In this document: one piece after another, positions 33,925 to 42,075 of the stretch
Numbering within the stretch: position 1 is the first letter of the stretch
Layout: each line of letters begins with the position of its first letter
NCBI RefSeq assembly: GCF_025200925.1
Contig: NZ_CP104174.1
Location: forward strand, 2,542,001 to 2,606,000
DNA: 64,000 nt
Origin: Bradyrhizobium sp. CB1015
Lineage (GTDB): Bacteria; Pseudomonadota; Alphaproteobacteria; Rhizobiales; Xanthobacteraceae
Reading direction: 5' to 3'
Position numbers and translations under genes: made by a program
The notes under the pieces: model-generated
Told to the model about the DNA's origin: nothing
Databases searched by the model: none
What the model saw: the letters and a program-made list of their open reading frames with translations, nothing else

Positions 33925-34707
33925 ATGTCGTTTCGCCTTCCCCTGATTCTCTCCGCCGTGCTGGCCGCATGGTCCGCCGCAGCCGCGGCCGAGACCATCA
34001 AGATCGGCGTGACGCCGGGGCCGCACGCGCAGATCCTCGAAGCCGTGAAGCCGATCGCCGCCAAGCAGGGGCTCGACATCCAATTGCTCGAGTTCTCCGA
34101 CTACGTGGTGCCGAACGCCGCGCTCGATGCCGGCGAGATCCAGGCCAATTCGTTTCAGAACCAACCTTACCTGGACAATCAGAAGGCCGACCGCGGCTAT
34201 AAGATCGAAGCCGTCGGCCTGACCGTGAACTTCCCGATCGGCGTCTATTCGAAGAAGCACAAGGCGTTCGCCGACATCCCCGAGGGCGGCAAGGTCTCGA
34301 TCCCGAACGATCCGACCAACGGCGGCCGCGTGCTGCTGCTGCTGCGCGACAAGGGCGTGATCAAGCTGAAGGACGGCACGGGCTTCAAGCCGACGGTGCT
34401 CGACATCACCGACAACCCCAAGAAGCTGAAGTTCATCGAGGTCGATGCCGCGCAGGCGCCGCGCGCGCTCGACGACGTCGACGCCGCCGCGATCAACACC
34501 AACTATGCAACCCAGGCGGGCCTCGATCCGGTCAAGGATCCGGTCCTGCGCGAGGACCCGAAGGGGCCCTATGTCAACCTGATCGCGGTGCGCAGCGCCG
34601 ACAAGGACAAGCCTTGGGTCAAGATCCTCGTGGACAGCTACCACACGCCCGAGGTCAAGGAGTTCGTCCTGACCAAGTTCAAGGGCGCGGTGCTGCCGAG
34701 CTGGTAG
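33925..34707 (+). CDS. metQ: MetQ/NlpA-family substrate-binding protein
   Basis: A 260-residue binding protein. I start at ATG 33925 (MSFRLPLILSAVLAAW), with GGAG 6 bases upstream; ATG 33913 is possible. The signal peptide ends near AAAAAE. It lacks a lipobox cysteine, so it would be free in the periplasm. Family segments are IKIGVTPGPHAQILEAVKPI, ANSFQNQPYLDNQK, VSIPNDPTNGGRVLLLL and AAINTNYATQAGL. MetQ proteins bind D/L-methionine or its derivatives. The usual metN/metI partners are absent, and the next genes are a flavin monooxygenase trio. Confidence 0.85.
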   Translation: MSFRLPLILSAVLAAWSAAAAAETIKIGVTPGPHAQILEAVKPIAAKQGLDIQLLEFSDYVVPNAALDAGEIQANSFQNQPYLDNQKADRGYKIEAVGLTVNFPIGVYSKKHKAFADIPEGGKVSIPNDPTNGGRVLLLLRDKGVIKLKDGTGFKPTVLDITDNPKKLKFIEVDAAQAPRALDDVDAAAINTNYATQAGLDPVKDPVLREDPKGPYVNLIAVRSADKDKPWVKILVDSYHTPEVKEFVLTKFKGAVLPSW

Positions 34708-34752
34708 GCAATCTGCCCGCTCAGAGTCCACGTAAGGGCGATCCGGCGGGCA

Positions 34753-34804
34753 GCCTTGCGTATGAGCCTTGCGCATGAGCCTTGCGTATGTGCCCTGCGC
34801 AATG
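34753..34804. repeat. Four tandem 13-base units
   Basis: GCCTTGCGTATGA (34753), GCCTTGCGCATGA (34766), GCCTTGCGTATGT (34779) and a diverged GCCCTGCGCAATG (34792) lie head to tail between metQ and the monooxygenase gene. Confidence 0.7.
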
Positions 34805-34868
34805 CCCGCTTGTCTGGAGCTGCGGCAACCGACATCATCGGGGCCCATCCTCGCCCGACAGGGATCGT

Positions 34869-35906
34869 ATGAAACGCTTTGCCAACCTGAAACGCCTGGG
34901 CTTCTTCACGCGGCTGCTCGACGAGGCGCCGGCGGCGGACCGCTATCGCTTCGCCGCCGAGCAGATCGTGCGCGCCGAGAAGGCCGGGCTCGATTGCGCG
35001 TGGATCGCGCAGCATCATTTCCATGAGCGCGAGGGCGGCCTGCCGTCGCCCTTCACCTTCCTGGGTTATGTCGCAGCCCAGACCTCGCGCATCCGCCTCG
35101 GCACCGGCATCGTGACGCTGCCGCTGGAGAACGCCGTGCGGGTGGCGGAGGATGCCGCGGTGCTCGATCTCCTTTGCAACGGCCGCTTCGAGCTCGGCGT
35201 CGGCACCGGCGGCAATCCGTCGGCCTTCGCCGCCTTCGGCCTCGACAGCGCCCAGCGCAACGAGATTTTTAGCCGCAATCTGGAGATCGTCCGCAAGGCA
35301 CTGACCGGCAAGCCGCTCGATGGCGGCGACACGCTCTATCCGCAGCGGCCGCAACTGGACAAGCGCATCTGGCAGGCGACATTCTCCGTCGCCGGCGGCG
35401 CCCGGGCCGGCAAGGCCGGCGACGGCCTCCTGCTTTCGCGCACCCAGCCACGGGCCAAGGACGCGCCGAACGCGACGCTTGCCGAGATCCAGAACCCGAT
35501 CATCGACGCCTATCTCGCCGCGCTGCCGCCGGGCTGCGAGCCGCGCATCATGGCCTCGCGCAGCGTCTTCGTCGCCGACGACCATCGCGAGGCGCTGCGC
35601 CTCGCCGATATCGGGCTGCGCCGCGCGCTGCCCCAGTTCATGAAGGGCGGTCACCTTCCCCCGGGCGAGACGCTGGAGGAGATGATCAGCGCGTTCGACA
35701 CCCATGTCGGCGATGCCGACCATGTCATCGCCTCGCTTCGCACCGACGCCACCCTGGAACGGGTGACCGATCTCGTCTTCCAGGTGCATTCGGTCGATGC
35801 GCCGCATCCTGACGTTCTGCGCTCGATCGAGCTCGTCGCCGACAAGGTCGCGCCGGCGCTGGGCTGGACCCGGACGGCCGCCAAGGACGTTGCCCTCGCA
35901 GGCTAG
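34869..35906 (+). CDS. Luciferase-like FMN-dependent monooxygenase (KPN_01858-like)
   Basis: A 345-residue LLM-class flavin enzyme from ATG 34869 (AGGGATCG upstream). It shows RLGFFTRLLDEAP, CAWIAQHHFHEREGGLPSPF, SRIRLGTGIVTLPLENAVRV and RFELGVGTGGN, all typical of bacterial luciferase-fold monooxygenases that use reduced FMN and oxygen. With the two following genes it forms the trio known from the KPN_01858 / Avi_7170 / Avi_7169 families. The natural substrate is not known. The neighbouring transporters suggest it oxidises an imported small molecule. Confidence 0.85.
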   Translation: MKRFANLKRLGFFTRLLDEAPAADRYRFAAEQIVRAEKAGLDCAWIAQHHFHEREGGLPSPFTFLGYVAAQTSRIRLGTGIVTLPLENAVRVAEDAAVLDLLCNGRFELGVGTGGNPSAFAAFGLDSAQRNEIFSRNLEIVRKALTGKPLDGGDTLYPQRPQLDKRIWQATFSVAGGARAGKAGDGLLLSRTQPRAKDAPNATLAEIQNPIIDAYLAALPPGCEPRIMASRSVFVADDHREALRLADIGLRRALPQFMKGGHLPPGETLEEMISAFDTHVGDADHVIASLRTDATLERVTDLVFQVHSVDAPHPDVLRSIELVADKVAPALGWTRTAAKDVALAG

Positions 35907-35940
35907 CCGGAATGAAGAGAATCGCGTTGCACAAGGCTGA

Positions 35941-36558
35941 ATGATGGCACCGAAGGATATCATCGACACGCTCGCCGGCATCGAGCCCGGCTCCACCCTG
36001 GACGCCATCCGCGCGCGCCGCCTGCAGGCGCGCGAGAATGCGCAGAAGAGCTATCTCTCCCTGTTCGAGCCGATCGACGCCGGCGATTTTTCGCATGCCG
36101 AACGCGCCGCGGTCGCCGCCTTCGTGACCGGGCTCCACGGCGAGTCCCCCGTCGCTGCCTTCTATCGCGACAAGCTTGCCGCGACTGCGGATGGCGCACC
36201 GCTGCTCGATGCGATCAAGGCCGAGATCGAACGCGGCAAGACATCCGGACCGTATGGCGCCTATCCCGCCGGTCCGTTGTCGATCGAGAACAAGGCCGGC
36301 TTGATCTATCGCGTCAGCGCTGAGCGCAAGCCGGTCCTCGGTCCCCGGCTCGTTGCGGCGCTTGAGCACGCACATCTCCTCGTCTTCCACCCGCGCGATG
36401 CCGCATCCGCCGACATGAAGGCGCTGCTGGCCGCCGGCTGGTCGACCAGCGGCATCGTCACGTTGTCCCAGCTCGTTGCGTTCCTGTCGTTCCAGGTGCG
36501 CGTGGTCAGCGGCTTGCGTACGCTCGCCGCGGCAAGCGTGGTGGAGGCCCAATCATGA
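35941..36558 (+). CDS. CMD domain protein (Avi_7170-like)
   Basis: A 205-residue protein starting MMAPKDIIDTLAGIEPGSTL with the carboxymuconolactone-decarboxylase-like helical fold (FSHAERAAVAAFVTGLHGES, then GIVTLSQLVAFLSFQVRVV). It lacks an obvious CxxC, so it is probably not itself a peroxidase. It overlaps the alkylhydroperoxidase gene by 4 bases (ATGA), which implies coupled translation, and it follows the monooxygenase gene by 34 bases. Confidence 0.8.
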   Translation: MMAPKDIIDTLAGIEPGSTLDAIRARRLQARENAQKSYLSLFEPIDAGDFSHAERAAVAAFVTGLHGESPVAAFYRDKLAATADGAPLLDAIKAEIERGKTSGPYGAYPAGPLSIENKAGLIYRVSAERKPVLGPRLVAALEHAHLLVFHPRDAASADMKALLAAGWSTSGIVTLSQLVAFLSFQVRVVSGLRTLAAASVVEAQS

Positions 36559-37133
36559 GCAGCACCGTCAATCCGCCCGTCGTCTTCACCCAGGACGAAC
36601 TCGGCTGGGTCTCGTGGATCGACCCGCTGCCTGAGGCCGAGCTGACCGAGCGACACTACGCCGGCCTCGTCGACCGCGCCCGTGCCAAGTCGGAATATTT
36701 CCGCCTGCTGGTGCGCGACCCCGAGGTGCTGGAAGCCCGCACCAAGACCGACAAGGACATCTTCTACAACGTCGCCGATGGCCTGCCGCGCGCCGAGCGC
36801 GAGCTCGCCGCCGCCGCCACCTCGCGCTACAACGGCTGCATCTATTGCGCCTCCGTGCATGCGCGCTTCGCCAGCACCTATTCCAAGCGCCGCGACGACG
36901 TGCAACGCCTGCTCGACGAAGGCATCCACGCCGATCTCGGCGAGCGCTGGAATGCGGTGGTCAAGGCCTCGGTGGCGCTGGCGGCAACGCCGATCGCATT
37001 CGGGCCCGACAATATCGCGGAGCTGCGCCGCGCCGGTCTCGACGACGCCGAGATCGTCGACGTCATCAACGGCGCCGCGTTCTTCAACTGGGCGAACCGG
37101 CTGATGCTGTCGCTCGGCGAGCCCTCGAAATAG
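36555..37133 (+). CDS. Alkylhydroperoxidase domain protein (Avi_7169-like)
   Basis: A 192-residue AhpD-like protein. The active-site segment is NGCIYCASVHARFASTYSK, with the CxxC plus downstream His that in AhpD reduces peroxides. The rest (ELAAAATSRYN, DAEIVDVINGAAFFNWANRL) fits the CMD/AhpD helical fold. As the third gene of the trio it may remove hydroperoxide formed by the flavin monooxygenase. It precedes a branched-chain-type ABC transporter in the same direction. Confidence 0.85.
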   Translation: MSSTVNPPVVFTQDELGWVSWIDPLPEAELTERHYAGLVDRARAKSEYFRLLVRDPEVLEARTKTDKDIFYNVADGLPRAERELAAAATSRYNGCIYCASVHARFASTYSKRRDDVQRLLDEGIHADLGERWNAVVKASVALAATPIAFGPDNIAELRRAGLDDAEIVDVINGAAFFNWANRLMLSLGEPSK

Positions 37134-37191
37134 GCAATCTCACCGGCACGAGAATTGCTGCTTGTATCAACCGAAATGGATGGAGCCGTAA

Positions 37192-38349
37192 ATGAGCAAC
37201 ATCGATCGTCGTACCCTGGTCAAAGGCTCGCTCGCCGCCATGATGGCGGGCACGGCCTTCTCGCGCGTCGCGCTGGCGCAATCCGCCGAGCCGATCCTGC
37301 TCGGCGTCAGCGGTCCTCTCACCGGACCGAACGCGCAATATGGCGCGCAGTGGAAGCAGGGCTTTGATCTCGCGCTCGACGAGATTCACGCCGCCGGCGG
37401 CATCAACGGCCGCAAGCTCGCCTACCAGTTCGAGGACAGCCAGAGCGATCCGCGCCAGTCGGTGGCGATCGCCCAGAAATTTGTCTCCGATCCCCGCATC
37501 GTCATGGAGCTCGGCGATTTCTCCAGCCCCGCCTCGATGGCGGCCTCGCCGATCTATCAGCGCGGCGGCCTCGTGCAGTTCGGCTTCACCAATTCGCATC
37601 CCGACTTCACCAAGGGCGGCGACTTCATGTGGAGCACGTCCGTGAGCCAGGCCGACGAGCAGCCGCTGCTGGCGTCCTACGCCGTCAGGCGGCTCGGCCT
37701 GAAAAAGCTTGCGGTGCTGCACCTCAACACCGATTGGGGCCGCACCAGCCGCGACCATTTCGTCAAGGCGGCCAAGGAATACGGCGCCGAGGTCGCGGTC
37801 ACCGAGGGCTACATTGCGGAGGAGCGCGACTTCCGCTCCACCCTGGTGCGTGTGCGCGACGCCAGCCCGGACGGGCTGATCCTGATCTCCTATTATTCCG
37901 ACGGTGCGCTGATCGCGCGCCAGGCCCGCCAGGTCGGCCTGAAGCAGACGATCTGCGCGGCAAGCTCGGTGTACTCGCCGAAATTCCTCGAGCTCGGCGG
38001 CGAGGCGGTCGAGGACGTCCATCTCGGCACGCGCTATTTCCCGCAAGATCCGCGGCCCGAAGTGCGGAAGTTCATTGAGGGCTTCAAGGCCAAGTATAAC
38101 GGGCAGGAGCCCGACGCCTTCAACGCCTATTCCTATGACGCGATGAACATGGCCGCTGCCGTGGTGAAGATCGGCGGCACCGACCGCCGCGCCGTCCGCG
38201 ATGCCTTCGCCAAGGTGAAGGACGTCTCCAGCGTCATCTTCGGAAAGGCGACGTTCGACATCGAGAGCCGCCGCGTCAAAGGCGCGATGAACGCCGAGCT
38301 CGTCGTGCGCAAGGGCCAGTTCACGCTGTGGGACGGCAAGCCGACCTGA
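37192..38349 (+). CDS. Branched-chain amino acid-type ABC substrate-binding protein
   Basis: A 385-residue periplasmic binding protein of the Peripla_BP_6 (LivJ) family with a twin-arginine signal (NIDRRTLVKGSLAAMMAG, cleavage after ALA). Family segments are ILLGVSGPLTGPNAQYG, LALDEIHAAGGINGRKL and FVSDPRIVMELGDFSSPASM. It leads the transporter cluster livHM-G-F and follows the oxidoreductase trio by 58 bases, so the transported compound may be the trio's substrate. Confidence 0.88.
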   Translation: MSNIDRRTLVKGSLAAMMAGTAFSRVALAQSAEPILLGVSGPLTGPNAQYGAQWKQGFDLALDEIHAAGGINGRKLAYQFEDSQSDPRQSVAIAQKFVSDPRIVMELGDFSSPASMAASPIYQRGGLVQFGFTNSHPDFTKGGDFMWSTSVSQADEQPLLASYAVRRLGLKKLAVLHLNTDWGRTSRDHFVKAAKEYGAEVAVTEGYIAEERDFRSTLVRVRDASPDGLILISYYSDGALIARQARQVGLKQTICAASSVYSPKFLELGGEAVEDVHLGTRYFPQDPRPEVRKFIEGFKAKYNGQEPDAFNAYSYDAMNMAAAVVKIGGTDRRAVRDAFAKVKDVSSVIFGKATFDIESRRVKGAMNAELVVRKGQFTLWDGKPT

Positions 38350-38355
38350 CCTGAT

Positions 38356-38377
38356 GGCCGGAGCGACCGCTCCGGCC
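38356..38377 (+). terminator. Hairpin between binding protein and permease genes
   Basis: A perfect GGCCGGAGCG/CGCTCCGGCC inverted repeat 6 bases after the stop codon, without a T-run. Such stems after binding-protein genes often cause partial termination or protect the upstream mRNA so that the binding protein is made in excess. Confidence 0.6.
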
Positions 38378-38403
38378 GCTTCATCCCTCATTAGGAACGC
38401 TGC

Positions 38404-40227
38404 GTGTCTTCCTGGCTTGACTACACGATCAACGGGCTGATCATCGGCAATGTCTACGCGCTTGTCGCGGTCGGGCTCGCGCTGATCTTCGGCGTCAGCC
38501 GGCTGATCAACTTCGCGCAAGGCTCGATCTATCTGGTCGGCGCCTATATCGGCTGGGTCGCGGTGGTGCAGCTGCACACGCCGCTGCCGCTCACCATCAT
38601 CGTGGTGGCGGCGGCCGCCGCACTGGTCGGCCTGATCATCGAGCGGTTCGGCCTGCGTCCGCTGCAGAATTCGGTGCGCATCGCGCCGCTGCTCGCGACC
38701 ATCGGCATCAGCTTCGTGCTCGATCAATTGGTGATGCTGACCTTCTCGCCCAATCCGCGCGCGTTGCCGAGCCAGCTGCCGGACGTGCGCTTCCAGCTCG
38801 GCGGCGGCACGATCGGGCCGCTCGATCTGCTCATCGCCGGCGTCGGCATCACCAGCGCGCTCTTGCTGTTCGTGTTCCTGCGCTACAGCAAGCTCGGCTG
38901 GGCCGTGCGCGCCGCCTCGCAGGACCGCGACGCTGCGATGCAGATGGGTGTCGACGTCAACCGCGTCAACCAGGCCGTGTTCGGCATCGCGGCGGCGCTC
39001 GGCGGCGTCTCCGGCATGCTGGTCGGCATGTACTACAACCAGATCGACACGGCGATGAGCCTGCAGGCGACGCTGAAGGGCGTCGTTGCCGAAGTGGTCG
39101 GCGGCGCCGGCAACGTGCCCGGCGCGGTGATCGGCAGCTTGCTGCTGGGCCTCGTCGAGAGCTACGGCGTCGCCGTGTTCGGCACCAGCTATCGCAACCT
39201 GTTCGCCTTCCTGCTGCTGGTCGTCGTGCTGGTGCTGCGGCCGAACGGCCTGTTCGCCAGCGCCCGGCAGGCGCCGCCGGAGCCGCTCACCGGCACCTTC
39301 ATCGCGCCGAGCCGCCCGTTGCGCATTCCGCGCTCGGCGTTGGCCGTCGCAGCGGCGATCTTCGCGGTGCTGCCGCTCTTCCCGGTGTCCTTCTACGTGC
39401 TCCAGACCCTGATCAATGCCTGGCTGCTCGGCATGCTCGCGCTCAGCCTGACGCTGGTTGCGGGCACGATGGGCCAGGTCTCGCTCGGACATGCCGCGCT
39501 GCTGGCGATCGGCGCCTATACGTCGGCGTTGCTGTCGCTGACCCTCAACGTCCCGGTCGGCCTCGCCATCATCGGTGGCGGCCTGATGAGCGCTGCGCTC
39601 GGCACGCTCTTGATCTCGCCGTCCTTCCGCCTGCGCGGGCATTATGTGTCGATCGCTACCCTCGCGATCGGCGAGATCGTGTCGCTGGTGATCCTGAACT
39701 GGGAGGGCGTGACGCGCGGCCCGATCGGCATCTCCGGCATCCCGCCGCTGACGCTGTTCGGCTATGACCTGATCAGCCCGTCCTCTGTCTACTGGTTCAG
39801 CCTTGCTGTGATGGTCGTGCTGGCGCTGCTGCAGGGGCGGCTGCTCACCTCGCATCTCGGCCGCAGCTTTCGCGCCATCCGCGACGACGACATCGCCGCG
39901 CGCGCCTACGGCCTCAGCCTGAACCGCTACAAGTCGCTCGCCTTCATCTTCGGCGGCTTCGCCGCCGGCGTCAGCGGCGGCATCGCCGCGCATCTTTATT
40001 CCTACATCAACCACGAGACCTTCAACACGCAGCAATCGATCCTGGCGCTGACCGTCGTCATTCTCGGCGGCCTCGGCAATGTGGTCGGTGCCATCGTCGG
40101 GTCGGTCGCGCTGGTCGGCCTGCCAGAAGTGTTCCGGATCGCAGCGGAGTATCGCATCCTGATCTACGGCATCGTTCTCTTGCTGCTCGTGCGGTTCAGG
40201 CCGCAGGGCCTGTTGGGGACGGTTTAA
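38404..40227 (+). CDS. Fused branched-chain-type ABC permease (LivH-LivM)
   Basis: A 607-residue protein from GTG 38404 (AGGAA upstream). Residues ~1-290 are a LivH-like permease ([36 protein letters not shown]) and residues ~300-607 a LivM-like one ([36 protein letters not shown], ending [11 protein letters not shown]). Separate genes in E. coli are joined here through a short linker. It forms the membrane channel for the substrate delivered by the upstream binding protein, powered by the two following ATPases. Its stop overlaps the livG start by 1 base. Confidence 0.9.
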   Translation: MSSWLDYTINGLIIGNVYALVAVGLALIFGVSRLINFAQGSIYLVGAYIGWVAVVQLHTPLPLTIIVVAAAAALVGLIIERFGLRPLQNSVRIAPLLATIGISFVLDQLVMLTFSPNPRALPSQLPDVRFQLGGGTIGPLDLLIAGVGITSALLLFVFLRYSKLGWAVRAASQDRDAAMQMGVDVNRVNQAVFGIAAALGGVSGMLVGMYYNQIDTAMSLQATLKGVVAEVVGGAGNVPGAVIGSLLLGLVESYGVAVFGTSYRNLFAFLLLVVVLVLRPNGLFASARQAPPEPLTGTFIAPSRPLRIPRSALAVAAAIFAVLPLFPVSFYVLQTLINAWLLGMLALSLTLVAGTMGQVSLGHAALLAIGAYTSALLSLTLNVPVGLAIIGGGLMSAALGTLLISPSFRLRGHYVSIATLAIGEIVSLVILNWEGVTRGPIGISGIPPLTLFGYDLISPSSVYWFSLAVMVVLALLQGRLLTSHLGRSFRAIRDDDIAARAYGLSLNRYKSLAFIFGGFAAGVSGGIAAHLYSYINHETFNTQQSILALTVVILGGLGNVVGAIVGSVALVGLPEVFRIAAEYRILIYGIVLLLLVRFRPQGLLGTV

Positions 40228-41075
40228 TGGCCGAGCAGCTTCACGCCATGCTGTCCCTGAGCGGCCTGACGCGTCGTTTCGGCGGCCTCACCGCGGTCGA
40301 TACGATCGACCTCGACCTCGCCAGGGGCGAGCTGATCAGCATCATCGGCCCGAACGGCGCCGGCAAGACGACGCTGTTCAACCTCGTGACCGGGCTCGAC
40401 CGCCCCGATGCCGGCACCGTCAGCTTCGAAGGCCAGGACATCACCGGCCTGTCGCCGGAGCGGCTCGCGGCCGAAGGCATCGCGCGCACTTTCCAGCTCG
40501 GCCGCGTGTTCGGCAATCTCAGCGTCATGGACAATGTCCTGATCGGCGCGCATACGCGGCTGCGCGCCGTGAAGCCGGCGGTGCCGGTGATCGGTCCGCT
40601 GCTGGAGTTAGGTCTGGCCTTGCTGCGTCCCTCGAGCGTCAAGGCCGAGGAGGAGCGGCTGCGCGAGGAGGTCAAAGCGATCCTCGCCCGCTTCGGCGAG
40701 CGGCTGCTGCCGCGCATCGACCAGCCCGCCTATAGCCTGTCCTACGCCAACCGCCGCCGCGTCGAGATCGCCCGCGCGCTCGCGCTGAAGCCGCGGCTCC
40801 TTCTGCTCGACGAGCCCACCGCCGGCATGAACCCGACCGAGACCGCGGAGATGCAGGGGCTCGTCGCCGAGTTGAAAGCCGAGGGGCTGACCATCCTCCT
40901 GATCGAGCACAAGCTGGAGATGGTGATGCGCCTGTCCGACCGCGTCATCGTCATGGACGAGGGCAAGAAGATCGCGGAAGGGCCGGGCGAGCAGGTGCGA
41001 ACCGATCCCAAGGTGATCGAGGCCTATCTCGGCCACGGCCTGTCAGGGGTGACCGAGCAGGAGAGCGCGGCATGA
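40227..41075 (+). CDS. livG: ABC transporter ATPase LivG
   Basis: A 282-residue ATPase of the branched-chain amino acid transporter type. Walker A is GPNGAGKTT, Walker B RLLLLDEPTAGMNPTET and the His-loop LLIEHKLEM. The signature region reads YSLSYANRRRVEIARALAL, with LSYANRR in place of the more common LSYGQQR. It overlaps livF by 4 bases (ATGA). Confidence 0.9.
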   Translation: MAEQLHAMLSLSGLTRRFGGLTAVDTIDLDLARGELISIIGPNGAGKTTLFNLVTGLDRPDAGTVSFEGQDITGLSPERLAAEGIARTFQLGRVFGNLSVMDNVLIGAHTRLRAVKPAVPVIGPLLELGLALLRPSSVKAEEERLREEVKAILARFGERLLPRIDQPAYSLSYANRRRVEIARALALKPRLLLLDEPTAGMNPTETAEMQGLVAELKAEGLTILLIEHKLEMVMRLSDRVIVMDEGKKIAEGPGEQVRTDPKVIEAYLGHGLSGVTEQESAA

Positions 41076-41809
41076 CGAGCGCACCCGAAGCACTGCTGGC
41101 CTTGTCGAACGTCAACACCTTCTACGGCCAGGCCCAGGTGCATTTCGACCTGTCGATCAATGTTGCGCGCGGCCACATCGTCTGCCTGCTCGGCGGCAAC
41201 GCGAGCGGCAAGTCGACCACGATGAAGATTATCCTGGGCCTGGTGAAGCCGCGCTCGGGCGAGGTGACGTTCGACGGCGCCTCGCTGATCGGGCTCTCCA
41301 CGCCGCAGATCGTCCGCCGCGGTATCGCCTCGGTGCCGGAGGCGCGGCGGCTGTTCGCCGACATGAGCGTGCGCGAGAACATCCTGATGGGCGCCTTCGT
41401 GCGCAACGACCGCGAGACGATCGCGCAGGATCTCGACCGGATGCTGACGCTGTTCCCGAAGCTCGGCCAGCGGCTGGCGCAGCGCGCCGGCTCGCTCTCC
41501 GGCGGCGAGCAGCAGATGGTGGCGATGGCGCGCGCGCTGATGAGCCGCCCCCGCATGATCGTGATGGACGAGCCGACCATGGGCCTGTCGCCGCTTTACG
41601 TAGACCGCGTGCTGGAGCTGATCCGCACCATCAACCAGGACGGCGTCTCGGTCTTCATGGTCGAGCAGAACGCCAGCCTCGCGCTCGAGATCGCGCACGA
41701 GGCCTATGTGCTGCAGACCGGCAAGATCGTGCTGTCAGGCCCGGCGCGCGCGTTGAAGGACGACCCCCGCATCCGCGACGCCTATCTCGGCGGCTCCGAG
41801 GCGGCGTAG
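41072..41809 (+). CDS. livF: ABC transporter ATPase LivF
   Basis: A 245-residue ATPase pairing with LivG. Walker A is GGNASGKST, the signature is SLSGGEQQMVAMARALM, Walker B RMIVMDEPTMGLSPLYV and the His-loop is replaced by FMVEQNASLAL, as in LivF proteins. It is the last gene of the transporter cluster; a miniature inverted-repeat element follows. Confidence 0.92.
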   Translation: MTSAPEALLALSNVNTFYGQAQVHFDLSINVARGHIVCLLGGNASGKSTTMKIILGLVKPRSGEVTFDGASLIGLSTPQIVRRGIASVPEARRLFADMSVRENILMGAFVRNDRETIAQDLDRMLTLFPKLGQRLAQRAGSLSGGEQQMVAMARALMSRPRMIVMDEPTMGLSPLYVDRVLELIRTINQDGVSVFMVEQNASLALEIAHEAYVLQTGKIVLSGPARALKDDPRIRDAYLGGSEAA

Positions 41810-41834
41810 GCGTCTCAACCTCTCCCGCTTGCGG

Positions 41835-42039
41835 GGCTATCGCATATGACTTGTGGCGGCGGCCTGCGCACACGCCTCGTCCTTCGAGACGGCGCTTACG
41901 CGCCTCCTCAGGATGAGGCTCATCAACGTCAGTGCCCGTTGAAACTGCTGCCGCGCACTCCGCCCTCATCCTGAGGAGCCCGCCTCAAGCGGGCGTCTCG
42001 AAGGATGGCCGCAGGAAAGAATTCTCAAATGCGATAGCC
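41835..42039. mobile_element. MITE-like palindromic element, about 205 bases
   Basis: GGCTATCGCAT at 41835-41845 is matched by its reverse complement at 42029-42039, and the similarity extends outward through CTTGCG. Inside, TCCTTCGAGACGGCGC and CCTCAGGATGAGG are mirrored by CCTCATCCTGAGGAG and GGCGTCTCGAAGGATGG. It has no coding capacity and fills the livF to HerA-like interval. Confidence 0.7.
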
Positions 42040-42075
42040 TGCGCAAGCAAGAGACGCATCCCATTCGTGTAACAA

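Noticed and set aside
37084..40035. 983-codon open frame on the minus strand.
   Set aside because: It is antisense to the Liv transporter genes; its Arg/Asp/His/Gln-rich translation is the usual mirror of a high-GC gene.
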